The translations under genes and the position numbers were made by a program. 64,000 bases of DNA from Mikania micrantha (Eukaryota; Streptophyta; Magnoliopsida; Asterales; Asteraceae): assembly GCA_009363875.1 (NCBI GenBank), contig CM018686.1, positions 8,494,001-8,558,000 of the forward strand, written 5' to 3'. The notes beneath the pieces are model-generated. The model was not told the origin of the DNA. It made no database searches and saw only the letters and a list, made by a program, of their open reading frames with translations. How positions within the stretch are numbered: the stretch's first letter is position 1; each line of letters begins with the position of its first letter. This document shows, piece after piece, positions 33,483 through 43,017 of the stretch.

Positions 33483-35431
33483 ATATACTCATCTGAGGAG
33501 ATATTTTCTGTGGTTTTAGCTTTGACAAAAACTGTTGAATGTTTCTTAGTTTTCTTATTTTGTCTCTTAATTTTCAAAGCTTGTTTTTCTTTTACTGGTT
33601 TAATAGAAATATCATCCTCATCTGAGCATGTTGAGGTACTTGGATTAGAGAGATTATCTGTTTGAACCACCTTGTGTATATCCAATACCTCATTATACAC
33701 AAGATCAACTAGTGGTTTACACCTAACATCTGCTATGGAAGTATAAGCAGATGGAGGTTCTACTTTGTTATATCCCAAACCAGCCCTATGTTTATTTACT
33801 AATTCAGTTGTGCTGCTCATCCTGAAAAGTTTTTCATATTTTTCACCTTGGCTTAGAAATTTGTCTCTGTAAGACTCGGCCAATACAAGTTCAGTCTTGG
33901 CAGTGGTTAGTCTTTCTAAAAGATTTTTAATCTGACACTGTTTATTAGTGTCTTCATGTTTTAAACTTGAAATAGTTTTCTCCATTTCATCAACCTTTTC
34001 TTTGTAATTTCTTTCAACCTCAAAGAAATTTGCCTTGACAACTTGTAAAGACTCAAGCTCATTACAGAGTTGAGAATTTATCTTTTTATAAATAGTTAAT
34101 GTTTCTGAGCATTCAGGTGAGCACATTTTATTATATACCTTGTTTGAGGAAGATGAGTCATCTGCCATCAAAGCACTGTTGGAAATGGAGGCATCTTCTG
34201 CTTGAAAACTCCAGTCTGAAAAATCCTGATGCTCAGCAATATTTGCATTGAAGGTTTGATTTGTTGCTTGCTGGTTAATTTGCCTCTCTCCTGTTGCTGG
34301 CTGATTCCTTGGTGCTTTGCATTCTCTTGCAAAGTGACCAAGCTGCTGACAGTTGTAGCATCTGATTTTGGATTTATCCAGTCCAAAACCTGTTTTCATG
34401 TTATGTTTCTTGAACTGCCTCCCTGTTCTCTGATAAAATTTCTTTGCTCTGAAAGAAATCATGGCCATCTGATAATTTATGTCCATCTCTTCTAAATCAT
34501 CAGTAGGGATTCCTTCCAGATCTTCTTGACATAACTGAAAGTAGTTTGTTTCTTCAGTTACTAAAGCTCCTTGCCCATACGTTGGTAGTGAAGTTGGGTT
34601 TGAGAGATGATTTGGGAGTGAGTTTGATGAAGTTAAGGTTTCAGGAAGTGTGACATTGGGTATGGGTGTAGGATGGTAGATGGGTTGGAAACTTTGATAT
34701 GGAGAATTGTTGATGGGTGCATGAAGAGCAGCTGAACCTGATGGTGAATGGAAGGCTTTAGATTCTTGGACATCCAGTTCCATCTGATAGGCACTGAGAA
34801 TACCGAACAACTCTCCCAGAGTTAGAGTCTTCAGATTTTCTGTTCTTCTGATTGTTACCGAGTAAATGTTCCATGCCTTTGGAAGAGATCTCAGAAATTT
34901 TCTGAGCACGTCTTGATTATCCAGAGTTACACCTGCAGATGCCAAATCATTCACAAGTTGGACATACCTTAGGTACTGTGAAGACATATTTTCATTGTTT
35001 TGTTGACAAAAGTTCTCAAACTTTTGTTTCAACATATCCTTCTTGTTCTCTTTGACATCATCTGAACCTTCATACATCTGCTTCAAGGAGTTCCACAGTT
35101 CTTGAGCAGACTTGCATTTCTTGAATGCATGTATAATAGAGTTAGGTATTGACATCTGAATGAGCCAGAGAGCTTTTGAGTCAACTTCCATCTTCTTGTA
35201 ATCTTCGTCTGAATACATAGATGGATCTTTTGGTACTGCAGGTCCTCCAGCTCCAGCCGCAGCAATTGTGGGAACGTAAGGACCTTCAAGAACAGATTTC
35301 CAAAGCTTGAAGTCTTGATTCCTTATGAATCCTTCCATTCTGACTTTCCAGGTGTCAAATTCTTCAGGTGTGAACATCGGTGGCTTGTTGAGAGTGCCAT
35401 TTTCTGTATCATGTTTGTTTAGAGCAGCCAT
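33479..35431 (-). CDS. Sirevirus Gag
   Basis: Frame from ATG at 35431 (MAALNKHDTENG) to TGA at 33479, about 650 codons. The N-terminal capsid-like region is the plant copia gag type (WKVRMEGFIRNQDF, CKSAQELWNSLKQMYEG, LRKFLRSLPKAWN, LTLGELFGILSAYQ). A CCHC knuckle CYNCQQLGHFAREC is encoded at about 34319-34360. A C-terminal coiled coil follows (NSQLCNELESLQVVKAN, EEMEKTISSLKHEDTN-type). Gag packages element RNA and forms particles. A two-base insertion at the end cuts off the second knuckle, otherwise the frame is intact. It starts about 105 bp after the PBS. Confidence 0.9.
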   Translation of the reverse strand: MAALNKHDTENGTLNKPPMFTPEEFDTWKVRMEGFIRNQDFKLWKSVLEGPYVPTIAAAGAGGPAVPKDPSMYSDEDYKKMEVDSKALWLIQMSIPNSIIHAFKKCKSAQELWNSLKQMYEGSDDVKENKKDMLKQKFENFCQQNNENMSSQYLRYVQLVNDLASAGVTLDNQDVLRKFLRSLPKAWNIYSVTIRRTENLKTLTLGELFGILSAYQMELDVQESKAFHSPSGSAALHAPINNSPYQSFQPIYHPTPIPNVTLPETLTSSNSLPNHLSNPTSLPTYGQGALVTEETNYFQLCQEDLEGIPTDDLEEMDINYQMAMISFRAKKFYQRTGRQFKKHNMKTGFGLDKSKIRCYNCQQLGHFARECKAPRNQPATGERQINQQATNQTFNANIAEHQDFSDWSFQAEDASISNSALMADDSSSSNKVYNKMCSPECSETLTIYKKINSQLCNELESLQVVKANFFEVERNYKEKVDEMEKTISSLKHEDTNKQCQIKNLLERLTTAKTELVLAESYRDKFLSQGEKYEKLFRMSSTTELVNKHRAGLGYNKVEPPSAYTSIADVRCKPLVDLVYNEVLDIHKVVQTDNLSNPSTSTCSDEDDISIKPVKEKQALKIKRQNKKTKKHSTVFVKAKTTENISSDEYM

Positions 35432-35536
35432 CTTAGACAAACACAGAAAAATATGAGTAATAAAGTGATGAGATTTGTAGAAGAAAATAGAACTGGTAAC
35501 TTAAGGATGATTAGTCACTTAAGTTTAAGAGCCAAA

Positions 35537-35548
35537 GCTCTGATACCA
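35537..35548 (-). promoter_or_regulatory. Primer-binding site (initiator tRNA-Met)
   Basis: On the - strand TGGTATCAGAGC, two bases after the 5' LTR end. It is complementary to the 3' end of plant initiator tRNA-Met. Confidence 0.95.
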
Positions 35549-35550
35549 CT

Positions 35551-36344
35551 TGTAGGATCGGGTTGTTTAGTCTAAACAACACTTCACAAGTATTTCTTAC
35601 TTAAATCTAACAGATGCGGAATGTTCTGTTAGAATAATCTCACAATTACACTCACAATGACACAGTAATAATCTTTGAACAATAATAATAACACAAGAAT
35701 AATTCAAGCTCAAGGATATATTTCTCTCAAAGTGGAAGTATACAATCAAGCACACTTCAAGCAACCATACGATGGGAGGTTATATAGCCGAGGCTACAAC
35801 CGTATACACTTAGGAATACAAGTTGGGTATACTAGACAAGTACATAAAGTAAAGCTTATTCTAGTATGTTGAGTGTCTTAACAGGCTAAGACACTCAGTT
35901 GTAATCATTATATTTATAGACATTGACTTTACAAAAGACTACTAAATACAAAAGACATTTAATGTTGTTGATCTTCAAGGCTTCAGATGATCTTTGTATT
36001 TAATGCAGCATGGGAGAAGTAAGGCGCTTTATCTGACTCATTACATGTTGTCTTTGTCTTTACTCAGACCAACATGTCTTGTGTCAGTACCTTTTGTACC
36101 ATGAGAGTAATCTGCTACAGTCTTTGTCAGAGGATAAACCTCGGAAGTCTTTGTCTTCCGTGCATAAGAGGATTCCTCGGAAGCAGTTGTCTTGTATAAC
36201 CTTCGGCAGGAACCAGTTATCCTTCGGAAGCAATGCTGCTTCCGAAGAATCACTTCTTCCTTTCGAAGGTGTTTATTCAAAGAGGCTCCTATACTTAGAC
36301 AAAACAAGAAGTTTGGTGAGCATCAGCCTTTATTGGTCTTTACA
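35551..36344 (-). repeat. Sirevirus 5' LTR
   Basis: 794 bp, same ends as the 3' LTR. Differences from it: A/G at 26041/35771, one T in a T-run near 26275, A/C near 26430, and C/T near 26534. Confidence 0.95.
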
Positions 36345-37051
36345 ACATGTTTATTACAATGATACTTGCTTGAATGTTTATTGCATGAGTACTTATTTCA
36401 AAGTCCTCATTGATATATATGTATAAATGTATGTGTTATATCGGTAATTCCACAACTATTTAGCTCAATTGACGAGCCGTGGATTAATATGGATAGTGCT
36501 ATCGGGTTGGCGCCATTCATTTCGAGATTTTGGTCGCACCAAATCGTTCCCAAGTGCCTGGGCTTAAATGAATGTATATTTTCATTTACTATATATATAT
36601 TTGATTGATTGTTGGCATTATGGGGCGAAAAGTCATAGGTTTGGTTGTGGGCTCATGGTTAAGTAATCATTCACTTGTGCTAATTTTAATTTAAACATTA
36701 TATGGATAATTTTTATAAATACTTTCCTTCAACATTTTTATCGAGTCGCAAACCTACGGACTAACCAACTATTTTAGTTGACCCTTTTTATGCATGTATT
36801 TCAGGAAATAACTAAGCTTGGATTATGCATGCTCTTTTGTGATACAACCGAAGATTTGGGCAATATTGTTTTGATAGTTAGGAAATATGAAGAATCTTTA
36901 TATGTTGTATTCATTTTGGAATATTGTAACTGACATTATGTATCGTTTATGGACCATGAATGCATGCTAGTTGTTTCTTTAAACACAATGCGTTCAGAGA
37001 TCCGATTTCGTGACACCCTCGTGATTCCGCTTTAGCTGAGGTGTGACAGAT

Positions 37052-37064
37052 TGGTATCAAAGCC
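37052..37064 (+). promoter_or_regulatory. Primer-binding site of the gypsy element
   Basis: TGGTATCAAAGCC, three bases after the LTR end TGTGACA. It is one base off the standard initiator-Met PBS (TGGTATCAGAGC). The motif is typical of Tekay/Del-type gypsy elements. Confidence 0.8.
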
Positions 37065-37210
37065 ATTGGTTATAGAGAATTAGATTTTACTATTAGTGAG
37101 ACCTAGACTATGGACTTTAGCTTATCCTAGGACTTATGTGTATTTACATGATATATAAGGATTAATTGCCTTTAGTTGCAAAATAAAAGTGTTGTATATC
37201 TGTATAGAAG

Positions 37211-38195
37211 ATGCCACCAAAAAGGAGAGGGAGGAAGCCGAAGCAAACTACCGAAAATGAAAACGCAAATCTCGAGAACATAACTCTCAACTCCAATGAC
37301 ATCACTGAAATAGTGGATAGGCATATCAAAGCTGCCATACCTAAGATCGTTGCTCAAGTCAATTCAACAACATGGAACAACAACAATAATAACATCGGTC
37401 ACAATGGCTCTGCAAGCAACAATGATGACACTGAAGGGGGAACTGCCAAAAGGGGGTGCACCTACAAAACGTTTGTGGCATGTAAACCTAAGGAGTTTTA
37501 TGGAAATGATGGGGCCATTGGAGTTTTGAAGTGGCTTGAAAAGATGGAGGCAGTCCTCCGTATCAGCGACTGTCTTCCTAGCCAAAAGGTGAAGTAAGAT
37601 GTTTGTTCACTCCAAGGTAAAGCCTTAACTTGGTGGAACACCCAGATTCAAGCTCGTGGAATCGATGAAGCTGAGGCACTAGGATGGACTGAATTCAAGG
37701 CGTTAATTACCGAAGAATATTGTCCTATCAACGAACTACAAAAACTGGGAGCCGAGTTTTGGAATCTCTCCATGGTTGGTGCTGAAATACAAGCATACAC
37801 CAATCGATTTCTTGAGAGATCTTGCTTACTTCCACACATGATTAACTCGGAAGCCGAAAAGGTGGAAAGGTATGTCTGGGGTTTGGCACCTCAAATCCGG
37901 GGCTTGGTCACTTCCTCTCGACCAACCACATTGAAAAGTGCCATCCTCCTGGCGGGACAATTGACTGAGGAGAAGATCAGAACAGGAACACTGGCGTGCA
38001 GGGGAAAAGCGAAAGTTTGAGAGCTCACGCCCGGCGAATGCACCAAGCAAGAAGACCACAATTGCCCGCAACTATGGGGCAGTCACATAGGAAAAGAATT
38101 CACCTTCACCATCAAAATGCAACAAGTGTAATTTGTACCACCAAGGAGAATGTCCTATCTGCTCACAATGTAAGAAGACGGGGCCCTTTGCTTGA
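37211..38195 (+). pseudogene. Ty3/gypsy (Tekay-like) gag pseudogene
   Basis: Starts MPPKRRGRKPKQT at 37211. It contains the retrotransposon gag core (FVACKPKEFYG...GVLKWLEKMEAV, then GKALTWWNTQIQARG, LGAEFWNLSMVG, VERYVWGLAPQIRGLV) and a degenerate cysteine knuckle near 38118-38185 (CNKCNLYHQGECPICSQCKK). Inactivating changes: TAA at 37595, a frameshift near 38005, and TAG near 38089 where CAG is likely ancestral. The frame ends at 38193. No protease, RT or integrase follows: the element is cut off around 38200-38415. Orientation agrees with the upstream LTR and PBS. Confidence 0.85.
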
Positions 38196-38687
38196 AACTC
38201 CTGAAACAATCAAAGTGGCTGTTATGATCTTCTAAGAAATCTAATATTCTTCTTTAAGGTGAGAATTATATGTTTCATTCCCATGTAAACATTTCTTTTT
38301 AGTTTCTAGGCCAGGTGTTTTATTATATTTTAACAACAGGTGCTTTATTTAACGGTTTCTTTTGCAAAATCATTAAATGCTTTATCAACGCCGTCGCAGC
38401 GCGGGTTTCCAACTAGTATATATATATATATATATATTGAAATTTATACTTATATTTATATTGATATTTATACTTTCATACGGGCAGTATAGGCCTATAC
38501 GTGCCGTATAGTTGACGTCTGAAGAACATGACAGTCATGTGATGTGATGTGATGTGTCAGAATTTGTCGGTAGAATTTGTCGGTAGAATTTGTCGGAATT
38601 AAAATATCCATACGACCAGTATAGGGCTATAAGAGCCATATGGATGGTGTTCAAGGAACCACCCTGACGTTTCCCTAACAGCTCCCA
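38196..38687. repeat. Junction debris: possible Helitron 3' end, (AT)n, and hairpin-word LTR scrap
   Basis: A GC hairpin-like GCCGTCGCAGCGCGGG followed by CTAGT ends at about 38416, then (AT) repeats run to 38437. From 38470 onward come palindromic words (ATACGGGCAGTATAGGCC / TATACGTGCCGTAT), four GATGT repeats near 38540, and three copies of GTCGGTAGAATTT. This resembles the hairpin-word block of the 1.7-kb LTRs elsewhere in the window. No gene. Confidence 0.4.
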
Positions 38688-38976
38688 ACTAAAAAACATA
38701 TTTTGGCTAAAAGATGTCTTCCCAATCCCACCCATTCCTACAACTGTAAGAATGTCAACAGTATGACAAGATCCATCAGTTAACCATGAACTAATATATG
38801 CAATGTAATGGTCCATCCCAATCAGACATGGCAGGGTATTACATAATGGTTCACATAACCTACGATTGATGTCGGTGACAACTTCTTTGATAAACTCTGT
38901 CTCTTTCCTGAAATTGATTTCAGTGATAAACATACAACACAACCTCATCTAAAGGTACGATGACAAGTATGCCTTG

Positions 38977-40122
38977 CAACATAGGCAGGTTGGGTCAGGT
39001 CGGGTAATAGGTCAGAACGGGTTCGGCTCAGGATGGGTAGAATGAGTTTTAAGCAAAATCAGTTCGGATCTAATTGGATTGTTCTTACAAAACATAAATT
39101 TTGTTTAATTTAAAATGTGTTATAAGTAAACTAGATAATACATATTAGGATAATTTTCATTGATTTTCACATCAAATATGTTATTAATCATTCTTAAATG
39201 TTTAAATCCATTACATTCGCATGGTTTTTAGGTACCTATCTTGACTCGTATTGTGTTCAAGTGTTAACCATCTAAACCTATTCCATATTATCCATGTCAA
39301 CTAGTGGCGGACCTAGAAATTTTTGTTACGGGGGTCGGAAATTTTTTCTAAATAATTATTTGTCGTTAAATATTTTTTAATTGGACCAATTCGAACGAGG
39401 TCGGGTCTGATCATACAAAAAAAGTGATGAAACTAAATTAAACCACAAAGACATAATAATAGTACGTCAAATAATCTCGTTGATTAGGATGACCGATGAT
39501 ATGATAAAATTAGTTTTATTTTCGCAGAATTCAAATGAAGACTATTCAAATCAACAAATTCAAGATTTAACTACATTTTATTTTGAAAAATCGTTCCATA
39601 TTACCTAAAAATACACAAATAAACTAAGTTTCTAATCATGCTAACAAGTTTCAATTATTCAAATTGTACAATAATCATTTAATCTATAAATTTTGGTGTA
39701 TACAAGTTAGTTACTGTTCCAGTTTATTTTCTGAGAGGAACTGAACATAAATTATGATAGTTAAATTCAATCATTTAATATACAAATTGGGTATTATTAC
39801 TTTTTTTTTAGTTGGGCTATGAGTGGTTAGGTATTGAGTTGAATTATAAATTGTTATTTGGGTTTAATCACAGGTAATGCATATTGCGTTATTTGGGTAC
39901 TATTTTATAAGTTTTGGTTTTAAAATGGTTTTAGAATGTGCTTTATTGGGGCCATCAAATTTTTAGTGGGGTCGGGGAAAATTTTTATTGTGGGTCGGTC
40001 GAGATCGGATCCTATATATAACATTAAAAAAAAAGATCATGGGGGTCGGTCGACCCCATCTCTATATGGTGGGTACGCCCCTGATGTCAACCCATTATAC
40101 TAAAATGGTTTACCCAAACCAG
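38977..40122 (+). mobile_element. MITE copy 2 in the broken TNL, split by a hAT element
   Basis: Segments 38977-39301 and 40084-40122 align with 1741-2060 of TNL intron 1 (shared words GATTGTTCTTA.AAAACAT, TTAATCATTCTTAAATGTTT, CCCATTATACTA.AAT..TTTACCCAAACC). It lies on the + strand while its host pseudogene is on the - strand, so its orientation relative to the gene is opposite to that in TNL 1. Confidence 0.7.
39302..40083. mobile_element. Non-autonomous hAT transposon (782 bp)
   Basis: Flanked by perfect 8-bp duplications ATGTCAAC (39294-39301 and 40084-40091). Left end TAGTGGCGGACC pairs with the inverse of the right end GGTACGCCCCTG. Subterminal GGGGGTCGG / GGGGTCGGTCGACCCC words occur at both sides. 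No transposase is encoded. The target is the MITE copy, whose unbroken sequence is visible in TNL 1 intron 1. Confidence 0.88.
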
Positions 40123-40453
40123 CTCTGGTTTCAACGGCTCTCTGGTTTCAATCTATTCATCATCCAAAAACGTAATGATTCCGAAATCCGAAAAGGGTGT
40201 TATAAAGGTGATCTATGAATCTATTACGATTGTCCTTGCCTCTAAAACTTAAAAACACGTCATAATCATATGTAAGATTATGATGATGATCAAGAACATG
40301 AGTTGAATAAGATGGTAAAAGTTCAGTGAGAACAACCATGGATGGTGATAAATTATTGGAAGAAGATATGTATGAATGATATGACTTTTGAGTGAGGATA
40401 AGTCTGTAAAGGGGTAAGGCTTCAAGTTTAAGGACTTTTTAGTCTTGTGAGGA

Positions 40454-40571
40454 TGGACCCACGTTAAGCATTCATTAGTCATTACGGAAATTTCCTTGAA
40501 AGTAGTTGGAATGGACCCTCTTTAAGCATTCATTAGTTATTACGGAAATTTCCTGGAAAGTAGTTGGAATT
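40454..40571 (+). repeat. 59-bp tandem duplication upstream of the TNL pseudogene
   Basis: The block GGACC...TTAAGCATTCATTAGT.ATTACGGAAATTTCC.TGAAAGTAGTTGGAAT occurs at 40454 and again at 40513. It lies about 115 bp upstream of the pseudogene start, in its former promoter. Confidence 0.85.
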
Positions 40572-41448
40572 TGTGAATTGCCTAGTCGTTTAATATTTAG
40601 AATAAACAAGTGGGCAATGGCCACATCAAAAATTATTTAATATTTTTTCACTTCACGTATTCTTATCTTTGTTTTTGCTATTACCATCACATTGTTTTTA
40701 TAAAAATCAAATAAAAAACTCAAAAAATATATTATGTTTATATAATTTTATTTATATATATTTTAGAAAAGATAAATGATAGACTTTAATATTCAAACTA
40801 GGATTAAGGACCAGTATGCTAGACGCAGGTCTTATATACTGAATCGATATATCTTAAATATAAAAATTCAAATATCAAACTTACATACAAAATATGTCAT
40901 AACCACCATCACTTTGACGTCATTAAACCTTAAATCTTGTCACATTATGAAAGTGACAATTGAAAGTATGCATGTAAAAATAAGCTAATACAACACTCAA
41001 ATGGCCGGAGCATCAATCCCCAAAAATAAAAATTGAATTCTTAAAAATGGCAAAGAAAGGAAAAACACCATAAATCTTTTTGTAAATTTTTTGTAAAGTG
41101 TTGTTTGTGATTATCTAATATCACCTATTAGATAATAAAAAATATTTTAATATTAAGAAGCACACTTTTAATAAATAAAATTACTATATAATATGAAAAT
41201 TTTCAAATAATTTGTAACTCATAAAATCTTTTTATAATTTATAAATCATTATTATTAGCTATTAAAAATGAAATGTTTAAAACCCAAACTTTGATAAAGG
41301 AATTTTTTTTATATACAATATTATTATTTATTTTCTATGTAATGTTGATCATATTTTAAATAAAAAAATTATTTATAATTTTTAATTTGTATTATTGAAT
41401 ACTTATAATATTTTATTCAATCCGTGTATTACACAGGATGCTAACCTA

Positions 41449-41453
<5 letters not shown>
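40572..41453 (+). other. AT-rich DNA ending in a Helitron-like 3' terminus
   Basis: Mostly AT-rich with no gene. The right end has a hairpin ATCCGTGTATTACACAGGAT (41420-41439) and then CTAACCTAG|T at 41441-41450, the CTRR-type end and T target of a Helitron. No 5' end is identified. Confidence 0.35.

Positions 41454-41489
<36 letters not shown>
41454..41489. repeat. (TA)n microsatellite
   Basis: About 36 bp of TA repeats immediately left of the first hairpin MITE. Confidence 0.9.
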
Positions 41490-41491
<2 letters not shown>

Positions 41492-41744
41492 GATGGTTCG
41501 AATGTTAACCATTCTTTATTGCGTTAAACGAATAATTACATCTTATTACTTTGGGGCCCACATTAAAGTAAATTTAAAGGTTTAGGTTCTTTCTTCTTTT
41601 TTTATTATTGTAATTGGGCCATACATTAATTAAAAAAGAAAAAAAACATACACCTTGAGATTTCTTTTAATGTGAGCCTCAAAGTAATAAGATGTAGTTA
41701 TTTGGTTAACGCAATAAGAAACGGTTAACATTTGATCCTCTCCC
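41490..41744. mobile_element. Hairpin MITE 1 in a TA microsatellite
   Basis: 255 bp with roughly 80-bp inverted arms: GGGATGGTTCGAATGTTAAC pairs with the inverse of GTTAACATTTGATCCTCTCCC, and TTGCGTTAA...ACATCTTATTACTTTG is present on both arms. It is flanked on both sides by TA repeats. No coding capacity. Confidence 0.8.
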
Positions 41745-41762
41745 TATATATATATATATATA

Positions 41763-42085
41763 GGGGAAGGATCAAATGTTAACCCTCCCTTATTGCGATA
41801 ACCCGCCATCCCTTATTGCGATAACCCGTGTTAACCCGGCATTTTTTGCCCGAATCTTTGTTTTTTTTCATGGTTTTTGTTATACATAAATAGCGGGTTT
41901 CTTTTTTGTGTTTTTGCTAATTCATCACCATTTAGAAATTATTTACAAGAACCATGAAAAACACAAAAAAGAAACCCCCTATTTATGTATAACAAAAACC
42001 ATGAAAAAAAAAACAAAGATTCGGGCAAAAAATGCCGGGTTAACACGGGTTATCGCAATAAGGGAGGGTTAACAAAGGAACCATC

Positions 42086-42087
<2 letters not shown>
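41763..42087. mobile_element. Hairpin MITE 2 in a TA microsatellite
   Basis: 325 bp. Arms of about 105 bp are nearly perfect inverted repeats: CCCTTATTGCGATAACCCG at 41812 pairs with CGGGTTATCGCAATAAGGG at about 42047. The loop is near 41905-41955. The terminal GGGGAAGGATCAAATGTTAA is shared with MITE 1, so both are one family. TA repeats lie on both flanks. Confidence 0.85.
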
Positions 42088-42182
<95 letters not shown>

Positions 42183-42183
42183 C
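42088..42183. repeat. (TA)n microsatellite, about 90 bp
   Basis: Long TA run with one phase break near 42140. It separates MITE 2 from the gypsy LTR that follows. Confidence 0.9.
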
Positions 42184-43008
42184 ATATGTGCCGGAAGCGT
42201 TACCGGAATAGTAATTTGCACAGTAAAGTGCACAGTAACTCAGGTACACATTACGCGAAACTATGTTGAAACTATTTACACTTGAGGCATAACACTAAAC
42301 TTTGATGCGATTGTCTGAAATCTGATTTAAAACCTTAGGGTTTAACAGTCAGAAACATATCAGACAACACCGAACTGACACACAGATACTTCATTTGATG
42401 CTAGTATGTATAAACGTATGCGAGGATAAACAGAACAAAACTATAACAGTTGTTGTTACAGAATGCTAAACCGACGAATTATTCGTACAGGTGACGATCT
42501 GTACGAATAGATCTGAAAGTTTAACGATCTGAAGTGATGACTGAACAGTAGAAAACAAAATCAGAAAGTGAAACGTACGATTGTGTTCGTACAGTTAGCG
42601 CTCTGTACGAAGACGCACGTAAGTGACGTTTTCTGACGAAACGAAACGAAAGCGAAGACGATTCGAACGATAATAAATTTAAGGAAATATAAAATTTCCT
42701 GTTTTACAATTTTGAAACTCATCAGAAATAAATAAACAGAAACTATTTTAATTAAAACGCGTAAAATAACTTCATTTTAATCAAAATACGTAAAATACGC
42801 GAAATGGTGACGCGAGTTAACGAAACACTTAAAATAATCAATTTCGATAAATAATTCAAGAAACATTGATTTAAAAGATTTACTAGAAATAACCACCTTT
42901 AAAAATAATTCAAATAAACTCTTTTTATTTAAATAACACGCATTACATTCCGGAAAAGCAACGAAGACGCGAACCGAGTAACGAAAACGAACCCGAACTC
43001 ACTCGGGG

Positions 43009-43017
43009 TATAAATAC
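43009..43017 (+). promoter_or_regulatory. TATA box of the gypsy LTR
   Basis: TATAAATAC in ACTCGGGGTATAAATACCCT, about 30 bp ahead of a C/T-rich probable transcription start. Confidence 0.6.

Larger units (their letters stand above)
25821..36344 (-). mobile_element. Ty1/copia retrotransposon, Sirevirus lineage, internally deleted
   Basis: A 10,524-bp element on the - strand with two LTRs, an initiator-Met PBS, a polypurine tract and a 5-bp target duplication: ACGTG on the left, ACATG on the right. Internal order in reading direction: gag (35431-33479), a second zinc-knuckle segment, a short pol remnant, RT/RNase H ending at 30806, then envelope-like ORFs up to 26647. Extra reading frames after RNase H and a large two-knuckle gag are the Sirevirus (SIRE/Maximus) pattern. 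Protease and integrase are deleted near 32745, so the copy cannot move alone. The LTRs differ by only three substitutions and one 1-bp indel in about 795 bp, so it inserted recently. Confidence 0.92.
22808..37048 (+). mobile_element. Long Ty3/gypsy (Tekay/Del-like) 5' LTR, split by a Sirevirus
   Basis: The right end is firm: the LTR ends GTGTGACA at 37048, followed by GA and a PBS. The left end is inferred at TGTAGCATCC (22808), the matching TGT...ACA pair, and is uncertain. A TATA box (CTATAAATAC, 23731-23740) is followed by C/T-rich leader-like sequence. The AAAGTAAGTTTCGTAGCC block and the TATCGGGTTGGCGCC text near 36500 are familiar from long plant gypsy LTRs. The Sirevirus occupies 25821-36344; removing it leaves an LTR of about 3.7 kb. 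No protein is encoded here. Confidence 0.5.
38688..40339 (-). pseudogene. Broken TNL resistance-gene paralogue
   Basis: On the - strand, a TIR exon start (MVVLTELLPSYST..., then DYDVFLSFRG) begins at the ATG at 40339 and is recognisable to about 40126. It has a frameshift after DHLYNTLF and a GAA-to-TAG stop. The rest of the TIR exon and most of intron 1 are replaced by a MITE copy (40122-38977), itself split by a hAT element. Intron-1 end and exon 2 then resume: acceptor TTTCAG before 38907, RKETEFIKEVVTDI, SSWLTDGSCHTVD and P-loop GMGGIGKTSF, until homology stops near 38688. It is closely similar to the gene at 1122-5951, including untranslated and intron text, so the two are local duplicates in convergent orientation. 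Kinase-2, ARC2 and LRRs are absent. Confidence 0.85.

Noticed and set aside
40248..40482. Independent small protein on the minus strand upstream of the TNL pseudogene
   Set aside because: The sequence aligns with the TNL leader and start in another frame, so it belongs to the broken paralogue and its promoter.
41985..42182. Open frame ending in a long Ile-Tyr repeat
   Set aside because: It is a translation of the hairpin MITE arm and the TA microsatellite, not a protein.
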